17,343 nucleotides of DNA from CAZJBS01 sp964544475. Its GTDB lineage: Bacteria; CLD3; SB21. Location: positions 1-17,343 of the forward strand of contig CAZJBS010000048.1 of assembly GCA_964544475.1 (NCBI GenBank). Direction: 5' to 3'. This document shows, in pieces, positions 1 through 7,170 of this stretch. The first letter of the stretch is position 1. The number at the start of each line of letters is the position of its first letter. The notes beneath the pieces were generated by a model. It saw only the letters and a list, made by a program, of their open reading frames with translations. It was not told where the DNA came from and made no database searches. The position numbers were made by a program, and so were the translations under genes.

Positions 1-606
1 GTATGGCACAAGGATCGTCACGACCTGTCGGCTTACGATCTTGTCGTCATTCCGGGCGGATTCTCCTATGGCGACTACCTTCGGACCGGTGCGATTGCGC
101 GATTTGCGCCCGCCATGCTGGATGTGATGGACTTTGCCCGTCGCGGCGGCCTGGTGATCGGCATTTGTAACGGCTTTCAGATTCTCACCGAATGCGGTCT
201 CCTGCCGGGCGCCCTGCTTCGAAACCGTGGTCTCAAGTTTGTATGCAAGAATATATTTCTCCGTGTTGAGAATACGCAGACAGCCTTCACATCGGCGTAC
301 CAACGGCGTGAAGTGATTTCCATTCCGATCGCGCATGGTGACGGCAACTATTTTGCCGACGCCGACACGCTTCAACGTCTTGAAGATTCGGGGCGGGTCG
401 TTTTCCGCTACTGTGAAGAAAATGGTGAATTGTCCGACCGGTCCAATCCAAACGGTTCCTTGAACCACATCGCCGGCATCCTCAGCGAACAAGGCAACGT
501 GCTGGGCATGATGCCCCACCCCGAGCGGTGTGCGGATCCCATTCTTGGCCGGGCCGACGGCCGTCGGCTATTTGACGGATTGCTTGACGCGCTGCGCGTC
601 GCCTGA
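1..606 (+). CDS. purQ: Phosphoribosylformylglycinamidine synthase, glutaminase subunit PurQ (5' partial)
   Basis: PurQ is the class I glutamine amidotransferase subunit of FGAM synthase. It releases ammonia from glutamine for the fourth step of de novo purine synthesis, in the cytoplasm with PurL and PurS. The frame is open from base 1, so the N-terminus lies outside the window; 201 residues are visible. Visible marks are VIPGGFSYGDYLR near residue 20, the nucleophile elbow GICNGFQ with the catalytic Cys at about visible residue 56, an NPNGS segment, and the catalytic His-Glu pair in MMPHPER near the C-terminus. The order and spacing match the family. The last 39 bases, including the TGA stop, overlap the 3' end of the convergent trmJ gene. 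No terminator fits between the two genes. The identification is very secure; only the missing start is unknown. Confidence 0.97.
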   Translation, partial: VWHKDRHDLSAYDLVVIPGGFSYGDYLRTGAIARFAPAMLDVMDFARRGGLVIGICNGFQILTECGLLPGALLRNRGLKFVCKNIFLRVENTQTAFTSAYQRREVISIPIAHGDGNYFADADTLQRLEDSGRVVFRYCEENGELSDRSNPNGSLNHIAGILSEQGNVLGMMPHPERCADPILGRADGRRLFDGLLDALRVA

Positions 607-1356
607 TTTTCCTCCCGCCTTTTTCCCCGCCACGGTTTTTTCAATTTCCTTGAAAATCCGGTGAAAGATCTTCACATCCCGGTCCTCGAGTGGCGTTCGT
701 CCCAGCACCCGCCGCACACCCAACAGAAAATCTTCCATGGTCTTTCTCGGGCGAAACCCCACGAGTTTCAGAATCCGCTGAATGCGCGCATAGAGTTCCT
801 CCGTCTCCCGCGGATCGGCATACCGCCATTCGAAATTTGGATTGGACGATAAATGGGCGTGGTAGAGTTCGTACAGAATGACCGCCACGGCGTGGGACAG
901 ATTCAAAGCGGGGCATTCCGGCGAGGTCGGAATGGTGGCTATCACGTGGCAGCGGTGCACCTGTTCATTGGTCAAACCGGTCCGCTCCGAACCAAACACC
1001 AGGGCCGCCCGGCTTCCGACGGACAACGCCCGGAGATGGCCGGCGCATTCGCGTGGCGTGAATGATGGAAAATGCGTGAAACGCTTCCGGTTGGTCGTGG
1101 CAACCGCGAGGTGAACATCGTGAAGGGCCTCTTCCAGAGAACCGTAGAGACCGGCGGCATCGACGATCTCCCGGGCGTGGACAGCCAGATGATAGGCCTC
1201 CGGAACGCGGTGGGGGCACGGATTCACGAGGCGCAAATCCGTCAGACCAAAATTCTTCATCACGCGCGCCGTCGCACCGATGTTACCCGGCGTCTGGGGT
1301 TCCACCAGAACGACCGTAAATCGGGCGAAGGTATCCGCCCCGGAAGGTCCCGTCAT
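568..1356 (-). CDS. trmJ: tRNA (cytidine/uridine-2'-O)-methyltransferase TrmJ, SpoU/TrmH family
   Basis: This 262-residue SPOUT-class enzyme is expected to methylate the ribose 2'-OH of nucleotide 32 in the tRNA anticodon loop, using S-adenosylmethionine. The three SpoU motifs are visible in order: motif 1 GNIGATARVMKNFG (residues 24-37), motif 2 LVFGSERTGLT (119-129) and motif 3 IPTSPECPALNLSHAVAV (142-159), which form the knotted SAM site. The C-terminal extension from residue 170 to the lysine-rich end fits TrmJ rather than a short TrmL. The ATG start overlaps the stop of the upstream PAS gene as ATGA, so it is the last gene of a four-gene operon and is probably translationally coupled. 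Its final 12 codons and stop lie antisense to the end of purQ. TrmJ fits better than other SpoU enzymes, but the exact target nucleotide is inferred. Confidence 0.92.
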   Translation of the reverse strand: MTGPSGADTFARFTVVLVEPQTPGNIGATARVMKNFGLTDLRLVNPCPHRVPEAYHLAVHAREIVDAAGLYGSLEEALHDVHLAVATTNRKRFTHFPSFTPRECAGHLRALSVGSRAALVFGSERTGLTNEQVHRCHVIATIPTSPECPALNLSHAVAVILYELYHAHLSSNPNFEWRYADPRETEELYARIQRILKLVGFRPRKTMEDFLLGVRRVLGRTPLEDRDVKIFHRIFKEIEKTVAGKKAGGKSGDAQRVKQSVK

Positions 1357-2075
1357 GACAACGGATCGTCCAGGCGGTCCAGACGTTCTTTCAGCCGGCT
1401 TTCAATATCCAGTTGCGGCACCGGCGATCCTGAAATGTCCACGGTCTGGATGTCGGCTTCGCTTCTCACCACTTCCTGCACCACATCATTGAGGCTTTCA
1501 ATCACCGCGCTGATGCGTTTGGTCTGATAGGAACACACCCGGGTCAGCTCTTCGTACCCGCCCAAGGCTTTCGCCTGGGCGGCGACTTCGGCTCTGGCGG
1601 AGATGATCATGGCCGCATTGCGGATATGATGAGAAATCGTCGTCAGCGCGCTCATGACCGCTTCGAGATGGGCGTTGCGTTTTTCTTTTTCGAGCAAGGC
1701 CAGCAACAGGCGGTTTTGATCGGTGATGTCCTTGGCAATGATGGACACCGCGACGACATGGCCGTTCTGATCCTTGACCGGCGAAGCCGTCACGTAGGCG
1801 GTGATCGCGCCACCGGACAGGGTGACCAGCTGGCACTCGAGGTTTTTCAGGGTACCCTCCTCCATCACCTCAATCACCATGGATCGCATTTGCCGCCGGT
1901 TGTCGGACGGTGACAAAATATCCACCGTTTTTCCCACAATGTCGGACGATTTGTGGCCGAGCAATTCTTCGGCGCCGACATTCCAGGACAGGATGCACTG
2001 GGTCGGCCCCACGGTGAAAATGGCGTCGCCGGCAAATTTGACCAATTCGTACAGATAGTTGTTGATGTTTTCCAT
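1353..2075 (-). CDS. PAS-domain protein with histidine-kinase-like dimerisation helix, no ATPase domain
   Basis: The protein has 240 residues. A PAS sensor fold spans about 10-118, with the usual sequence run DAIFTVG...LSWNVGAEELLGH...GKTVDILSP and the PAC-like ending VSIIAKDITDQ. A helical segment (about 119-203) follows and contains ISHHIRNAAMIISA, which resembles the H-box of HisKA-type kinases (His149/His150). The N, G1, F and G2 boxes of a HATPase domain are absent and the gene stops at residue 240, so it cannot be an autonomous kinase as read. It may be a phosphotransfer or dimerisation partner, or a degenerate kinase. I chose the ATG at 2075 because AGGGAG lies just before it and it follows the pgeF stop by 7 bp; the longer upstream frame runs inside pgeF and is not PAS-like. 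The stop overlaps the trmJ start (ATGA). The ligand is unknown. Confidence 0.85.
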   Translation of the reverse strand: MENINNYLYELVKFAGDAIFTVGPTQCILSWNVGAEELLGHKSSDIVGKTVDILSPSDNRRQMRSMVIEVMEEGTLKNLECQLVTLSGGAITAYVTASPVKDQNGHVVAVSIIAKDITDQNRLLLALLEKEKRNAHLEAVMSALTTISHHIRNAAMIISARAEVAAQAKALGGYEELTRVCSYQTKRISAVIESLNDVVQEVVRSEADIQTVDISGSPVPQLDIESRLKERLDRLDDPLS

Positions 2076-2082
2076 GAGCTCC

Positions 2083-2847
2083 CTATGCTTTTTCAATTCC
2101 AATAATGCCGAGCATGCGTCCGCAGGTGCCCCCGCTGGCCCGGTGTGAAAAAAACAATTCCTGGTTTTGAGCCGTACAATATCCGGCCACATGAATCTCA
2201 GCGACGCCAGCCTGCCTGAGTTGTTCGGCATTCGCCGCCCACAGATCCAGGTGCGGTTTCCGGCCCGCCTGCCGGATGACAAAGCGGTCTTCGAACTGCA
2301 ACGCCACGTCGTCACTGACTTCATAGCAGGCCGCCGAAATGGAAGGTCCGATCATCGCCACAATGTCGGACGGATGTACATCGCACGTCGCAACGACCGC
2401 ATTGATGGCCCGCCGCGCGATTTGTTTTTCCGTGCCGCGCCACCCGGCATGAATGACACCCGCCAGATTTCCCGACATCGAACCAAACAGAATGGGCACG
2501 CAATCGGCCACGGTGACCGTGAGAAACAAACCTTCCTGGTCGGTGTAACAGGCATCCGTGTCGGAATACATGCCGGGTGCCTTCACATAAGCGACATGAT
2601 CGGAATGGGTTTGGCGCTGAATCGCGACGCGACGGGCGTCGACGCCGGCCGCTCTGAACAGCCGCCGGCGGTTTTCTTCGACACGGTCCGGCACATCCTC
2701 GGTGCTGAGCCCGACATTGAGCGAGGCAAAAACGCCGGCGCTGACCCCGCCTTCGCGTGTTGAAAACCAGGCCTGGATGCCATGAGCGGAAAACACGTTC
2801 CCAAAGGTACCCAGCAACAGGCCGTCCTTTTTTTCAAAAGCCATCAT
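2083..2847 (-). CDS. pgeF: Peptidoglycan editing factor / laccase-domain purine nucleoside phosphorylase (YfiH/PgeF family)
   Basis: This 254-residue protein belongs to the Cu-oxidase_4 (DUF152) family. Members have been described as multicopper-like polyphenol oxidases, as adenosine deaminase/purine phosphorylases and as a peptidoglycan editing factor in E. coli. All metal-site signatures are present: QTHSD (His81), TVADCVPILF (Cys116) and IHAGWRG (His133). HLDLWAAN and FFSHRASGGTCGRM follow, the latter ending the fold as usual. Length is normal for the family. The start ATGATG overlaps the TGA stop of the upstream transporter gene by 4 bp, so either of the two Met codons could serve. The PAS gene follows 7 bp after its TAG. 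Neighbours do not settle which activity dominates in this organism. Confidence 0.93.
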   Translation of the reverse strand: MMAFEKKDGLLLGTFGNVFSAHGIQAWFSTREGGVSAGVFASLNVGLSTEDVPDRVEENRRRLFRAAGVDARRVAIQRQTHSDHVAYVKAPGMYSDTDACYTDQEGLFLTVTVADCVPILFGSMSGNLAGVIHAGWRGTEKQIARRAINAVVATCDVHPSDIVAMIGPSISAACYEVSDDVALQFEDRFVIRQAGRKPHLDLWAANAEQLRQAGVAEIHVAGYCTAQNQELFFSHRASGGTCGRMLGIIGIEKA

Positions 2848-4241
2848 GGCGTCGTCGTCATGACGGAGGATTCGGGATGAATCACCACGTGGTGGATGTC
2901 GGGAATGGAAAGATAAATCCGGTTTTCGAGTGACGTCGTAATGGCATGCACCTGGTCCAGCGTCAAATCGCCGGAGATCAGCACGTTCATCATCAATTTG
3001 CGCCTGCCCTCCACGCGCATCATGACCATATCGTCACATCCCATCACGCCTTTCTCCTTACGCGCCACCTCCCGCACCTGCTCCAGCAGGCTGGAGGACT
3101 CGCCGGTGATATCCGCGGCCTTCAACAACCGGTCCCGGGCATCCTCGATGTGGGTTTTGATATTCCGTATCGAAGGAATTTTGTCCTTCAAGCGCGATTC
3201 GATCCGCGTCGAGACCTCATGGGCCTGGGAAAATTTTTCGTACTTCTCGCATTCCAGATGAAAGTCGACATAATACCCGTTTTCCACTTTTTGCGCCCGC
3301 ACATTATGACAGGCCAGGCCCTCTTCCTGAACGATCATGCGGATTTTGTCGATGATGCTCTCGTCCTCTGTCTCGCGCGGTTCGGGGTGAATAACGATGT
3401 CGGCATTCGGCACGATTTCGGCGATGCGGCGTTCAATCTCATCCGTGACGCTATGGGCCGCTTCAAAGGGCGTCGTTCGGCGCAGCATAACGTACATGTC
3501 GATGAAAATTTTTGATCCGGATTGACGGACACGCAGGTGACGGAACGTCAGAAGCCCGTCGACGTCGGCGAGGACCTTGCGGACCGACTTTTCAATATCT
3601 TTCGGCATCGTGTCCGTGAGCGTATCCAACGTACGCTTGAGCAACCGGAAACTGATGACCAGAACGAATACGGCCACCCCAATGGCCGCCGCCGAATCGC
3701 CATGGACAAATCCGGCCGACGTAAGCACGAGACCCGCGATAACGACCAGCGAACTCCAGATATCGGATGAAAAATGCAGGGCGTCCGCCTCCAGGGCCTG
3801 GCTTCGAAATTTCCGCGCAATACGATAGAGAGCGCGCGATCGCGAATAGTCGACGATCACCGATCCCACGAGAACGACAAAACTCCAAACGGTCACTTCC
3901 ACCATCCCTTCATCAAACAGAATACGCTCGATGGCGGCTTTGATGATGACCACGCATGTGATGATGAGAAGGCCGGTCTGTATCAACGAGGACACGCTTT
4001 CAATTTTTCCGTGGCCGTAGGAATGGTCCTCGTCCGGTGGTTTGTCTGAAATGCGCACCGAAATGTACGTGATTAGCGCCGCCGCCAGATCCAGCGCGGA
4101 GTGGAGCGCTTCCGACAATATGCCCAGACTGCCGGTCATGAATCCGACGACAAACTTGGCCGTCGTGAGTCCCACCGCCGCCAGAACGGATGTCAGCGCA
4201 ACCCGCGTCTTTTCCCGGGCCATTTCCTGAGAAAACGTCAT
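2844..4241 (-). CDS. Cation diffusion facilitator (CDF) transporter with extended triple cytosolic C-terminal region
   Basis: This is a 465-residue inner-membrane metal/proton antiporter, likely for Zn(II) or a similar divalent ion. The N-terminal half has about six hydrophobic helices. The transport site is visible as HSALD in TM2 (His47, Asp51) and HFSSD in TM5 (His156, Asp160), an HD-HD quartet usually associated with zinc. HSYGHGKIES (73-82) is the conserved loop after TM2. The cytosolic part is about 255 residues instead of the usual 80-100. It reads as three successive alpha-beta units (about 213-288, 295-368 and 384-458); the first and third end in an IHPE motif, and the second has a comparable HLECEKYEKFSQAH segment. 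Tandem ZT-dimer domains are therefore likely. It is the first gene of a four-gene operon behind a good promoter. Substrate is inferred. The ATG at 4241 has only a weak ribosome site; Met7 is an alternative. Confidence 0.9.
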   Translation of the reverse strand: MTFSQEMAREKTRVALTSVLAAVGLTTAKFVVGFMTGSLGILSEALHSALDLAAALITYISVRISDKPPDEDHSYGHGKIESVSSLIQTGLLIITCVVIIKAAIERILFDEGMVEVTVWSFVVLVGSVIVDYSRSRALYRIARKFRSQALEADALHFSSDIWSSLVVIAGLVLTSAGFVHGDSAAAIGVAVFVLVISFRLLKRTLDTLTDTMPKDIEKSVRKVLADVDGLLTFRHLRVRQSGSKIFIDMYVMLRRTTPFEAAHSVTDEIERRIAEIVPNADIVIHPEPRETEDESIIDKIRMIVQEEGLACHNVRAQKVENGYYVDFHLECEKYEKFSQAHEVSTRIESRLKDKIPSIRNIKTHIEDARDRLLKAADITGESSSLLEQVREVARKEKGVMGCDDMVMMRVEGRRKLMMNVLISGDLTLDQVHAITTSLENRIYLSIPDIHHVVIHPESSVMTTTP

Positions 4242-4280
4242 CGCAAATGCCTATAAATACGTGATGGACAAGGCTCGACG

Positions 4281-4309
4281 AATGTAGGGATTCGGGTTCT
4301 CTTTGTCAA
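4281..4309 (-). promoter_or_regulatory. Sigma-70-type promoter for the CDF-pgeF-PAS-trmJ operon
   Basis: On the minus strand TTGACA (4309-4304), a perfect -35, is followed after 17 bp by TACATT (4286-4281), a 4/6 match to the -10. Transcription would begin near 4274, giving a leader of about 33 nt before the transporter ATG at 4241. No other comparable pair was seen in the 138-bp divergent gap between this gene and the M1 peptidase. Confidence 0.6.
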
Positions 4310-4379
4310 GGCAGGGAACCTGCTCCGCATGGTCCGGCTGACCGAACACTTCATATGAAAAACGGCAGGTTGCGATGCA

Positions 4380-6356
4380 ATGAATTTTGCCGTATATTTT
4401 TTCATGAAATGGTCACTCATCATGGTTGCGATGACGTGTGTTCTTTCGGCGACCGGCTATGGACAGCCGATCACCAAAAAAACAATATGGGATTGGGACG
4501 GACGCCCCACGATTTCCGATATCCGTTTCGACGCCACCTATTACCGCCTCGATCTGACGCTCACGACCGAACCGGACTATCTGCACGGTTCCGTCACAAT
4601 GAAGGCGCACTCACGGCAGGACGGCCTTTCGCAGATTGAACTCGACCTGATGCGTTTTCTGACCGTCGATTCCGTGCAAATGAACGCCTTGCCCGTGCCA
4701 TTCCATCAGACATCCTACAAAGTCGAGATAACCCTGAACCGGACGTATGACGACGGTGAACTCTTCGAACTGACCGTTTTCTACGAAGGCGTGCCGGGCG
4801 CCAGTGGGTTCGGAAGCTTTGTATTCTCATCACACCAGGGCGTGCCGTGGATCTGGTCCCTGAGCGAACCCTATGGCGCCCGCGACTGGTGGCCCTGCAA
4901 GGATCACCCAAGCGACAAAGCCGACTCCACGGATGTTTTGATCACGTGCGCCTCCAATCTGAAGGCGGCCTCCAATGGCCGGCTCGAATCCGTCATTGGT
5001 CATGGCAATGGAACCCGGACCTACCATTGGAAGGAACGTTACCCCATCGCGACGTACCTCGTCTCACTGGTCGTGACGAATTTTGAAGAATTCACCAACT
5101 GGTTCCAGTACTCCCCTGTGGATTCGATGCCGGTTTTGAATTATGTCCTGCCCGAACACTTGTCCGACGCGCTTCGGGATATGCCCCTGACCATCGACGC
5201 ACTCGCCATTTTGTCGGATCTGTTCGGACCCTATCCATTCCTCGATGAAAAATACGGTCATGCCGAATTCGGATGGGGTGGCGCCATGGAACACCAGACG
5301 ATGACCTCCGCCACATATCCTTTCAGTGAAGCCATGATTGTGCACGAATTGGCCCATCAATGGTTCGGTGACATGATCACGCTCAGGACATGGCCGGAGA
5401 TCTGGTTGAATGAGGGATTTGCCACCTATGCAACCAACTTGTACTTCGAAAGGCGGTACGGTTTTCAGGCCTACCGCGATGCCATGGAAAGCGACATGGC
5501 TCACGCGAAATCGGCGACCGGCGCGTTGTACATCAGCGATTCAACGAATATCAACAGGCTGTTCGATCGCGATCTGGTGTACAAGAAAGGCGGCGCGACG
5601 CTTCACATGCTGCGTCACGTGCTCGGGGACAGTGTCTTTTTCCTGTGTTTGCGGGCGTATGCGTCCCATCCGTCCCTGCGCCACGCGACCGCGTCCACGG
5701 AAGATTTCAGGGACGTCTGCGAGCAGGTGTCGGGAATGGATCTGGATTATTTTTTTGAGCAATGGATTTACGGTGAACGCTTTCCATCGTATGCTTTTTC
5801 GTGGTACTCCACGGCCACCGACACCGGATACACAGCCACGATCCGGCTGAGCCAGACCACCGGAACCACCAATCCCGTCTTCTTCATGATGCCCATGGAT
5901 GTCCGGATCTCCGCCTCGTCATGGGACACGACGATCGTAGTCTTCAATAACCAACCGGACCAGACGTTCATCGTGGGTCGTCTGGCCAGACGCCCGACCC
6001 GCATCGAACTCGATCCGGGCCATTGGATCATGAAATCGGTCACTGAAGTGGATTCACAGGGCCATCCGGTCAATCCATATGCGTTTCGATTGAAACAGAA
6101 TTTCCCAAATCCATTCAATGCGGGCACGGTGATCGTGTACGAACTCCGGGAAGAAGCCGATGTTGAGATTGAAATATTCAACGCGCTCGGACAAAAAATA
6201 AAAACACTGCTGAAAGGCCGGTTATGGCGCGGTCCGCACCAGGTCGTCTGGGACGGCAAAGATCGGGACGGACATGCCGTGGCCAGCGGCGTTTATGTCT
6301 GCCGTCTCGAGGCCGGGGGCTTCTCGCAATCGCGCAAGATGTTGCTGGTCCGGTGA
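4380..6356 (+). CDS. Secreted M1-family zinc aminopeptidase with C-terminal secretion/sorting domain
   Basis: This 658-residue exported metallopeptidase should remove N-terminal residues from peptides outside the cytoplasm. A signal peptide covers the start (hydrophobic core around MKWSLIMVAMTCVLSATG, ending near GYGQ at residue 29). The M1 signature is complete: GAMEH (301-305) replaces the usual GAMEN exopeptidase motif, the zinc site is HELAH (322-326) with Glu345 18 residues on in WLNEGFATY, and a YKKGG segment (401-405) supplies the likely catalytic Tyr. From about residue 570 there is a FlgD-Ig-like/type IX-style tail, LKQNFPNPFN...VIVYELREEADVEI...GVYVCRLE...RKMLLVR. This suggests export through the outer membrane or surface anchoring. 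Met9 (4404) is an alternative start that gives a more standard signal peptide. The gene stands alone, divergent from the transporter operon; no clear promoter was found. Confidence 0.93.
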   Translation: MNFAVYFFMKWSLIMVAMTCVLSATGYGQPITKKTIWDWDGRPTISDIRFDATYYRLDLTLTTEPDYLHGSVTMKAHSRQDGLSQIELDLMRFLTVDSVQMNALPVPFHQTSYKVEITLNRTYDDGELFELTVFYEGVPGASGFGSFVFSSHQGVPWIWSLSEPYGARDWWPCKDHPSDKADSTDVLITCASNLKAASNGRLESVIGHGNGTRTYHWKERYPIATYLVSLVVTNFEEFTNWFQYSPVDSMPVLNYVLPEHLSDALRDMPLTIDALAILSDLFGPYPFLDEKYGHAEFGWGGAMEHQTMTSATYPFSEAMIVHELAHQWFGDMITLRTWPEIWLNEGFATYATNLYFERRYGFQAYRDAMESDMAHAKSATGALYISDSTNINRLFDRDLVYKKGGATLHMLRHVLGDSVFFLCLRAYASHPSLRHATASTEDFRDVCEQVSGMDLDYFFEQWIYGERFPSYAFSWYSTATDTGYTATIRLSQTTGTTNPVFFMMPMDVRISASSWDTTIVVFNNQPDQTFIVGRLARRPTRIELDPGHWIMKSVTEVDSQGHPVNPYAFRLKQNFPNPFNAGTVIVYELREEADVEIEIFNALGQKIKTLLKGRLWRGPHQVVWDGKDRDGHAVASGVYVCRLEAGGFSQSRKMLLVR

Positions 6357-6392
6357 GTCCTGACTGCGGCGCAAGAGTTCCTGTCGCAGCGA

Positions 6393-7082
6393 TCAGAATC
6401 CTATTTCGGCGTTTATCCCGAATTTGATCAGTAGTACATTGATCAGCGCCTTTTCTTCCCCAACCGGGCCCTGCGCCGTCACGCCGAAATCAACGGTTGG
6501 AATCATCGGAAGAGCTGCCTGAATCGTCGGCTTGATGACGACGTTCGGACTCATTCTCAAGGCAAAACCGGCCAGAAATACCAGGTCAACGGGATCCTGG
6601 AAGTATTCATCCAGAGGAGATTTCCCAGCTCCCCCTCCGGCGACGGAACCGCTCACCGTGTAGTGGCTCGTATATTTGCTGGACAAAGCTGCGTCAACCC
6701 CTACGCCGCCAAAGAGAGTCTCATTTTCAAAGATGGCCTGCAGGTACAATCCCGTGTATTTCAATTTGAGACTTTCGTAAACCTGAACGCGCGTATTGCC
6801 GTCTATCCGGGCTTCGTAAGAGGGTTTCATGATTTTTCCCCACATGTGCAAGCCGCCTTTCAGGCTAACATGGGTGCCCGCCCGGAGCTTCGCGCCAATA
6901 CCAATGTCCGTGGACGCCCCTCCTTCGGATGTCATTTCGTCCTCCACCATATCCGTCAGGAGATTAATGCTGTTCGTCCGGTATAGCTGGACATCCAGCT
7001 TCCATTTTTTGTCATCCTGGGCCCCAGCCGGTTTCGATGTCACGAGAATCAAGAGAACCATCATGGTGCTTACTGACTTCAT
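6393..7082 (-). CDS. Exported outer-membrane beta-barrel-like protein of unknown function
   Basis: The protein has 229 residues with a signal peptide (hydrophobic MMVLLILVTS, likely cut after PAGA at residue 21). The mature part has alternating polar/aromatic strands and Gly-rich turns (TDIGIGAKLRAGTHVSLKGG, LYLQAIFENETLFGGVGVDAAL) and ends in INAEIGF. A C-terminal Phe is the usual recognition signal for beta-barrel assembly. I do not recognise a specific family, and the substrate or role is unknown. The ATG at 7082 is well supported by GAGGAG (7091-7096) 8 nt upstream. It lies 88 bp after the S9 peptidase on the same strand and may be cotranscribed with it. It converges on the M1 peptidase with a 36-bp gap that holds no strong terminator. 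Confidence 0.75.
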   Translation of the reverse strand: MKSVSTMMVLLILVTSKPAGAQDDKKWKLDVQLYRTNSINLLTDMVEDEMTSEGGASTDIGIGAKLRAGTHVSLKGGLHMWGKIMKPSYEARIDGNTRVQVYESLKLKYTGLYLQAIFENETLFGGVGVDAALSSKYTSHYTVSGSVAGGGAGKSPLDEYFQDPVDLVFLAGFALRMSPNVVIKPTIQAALPMIPTVDFGVTAQGPVGEEKALINVLLIKFGINAEIGF

Positions 7083-7170
7083 GGCCGTTTCTCCTCACAT
7101 ATGGTGGTTTCGGTTTCGGATAGAGATTTTCTATGTCGGGAAATGAATAAGCCGAGTTATCGATTCCTCA

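Noticed and set aside
2076..2324. N-terminal extension of the PAS protein
   Set aside because: The extension lies within the pgeF coding sequence in another frame and has no PAS-like or signal sequence; the ATG at 2075 has a ribosome site.
6357..6392. Terminator between the convergent M1 and outer-membrane-protein genes
   Set aside because: Only a 5-bp CTGCG/CGCAG stem with a 16-nt loop and no T-run was found.
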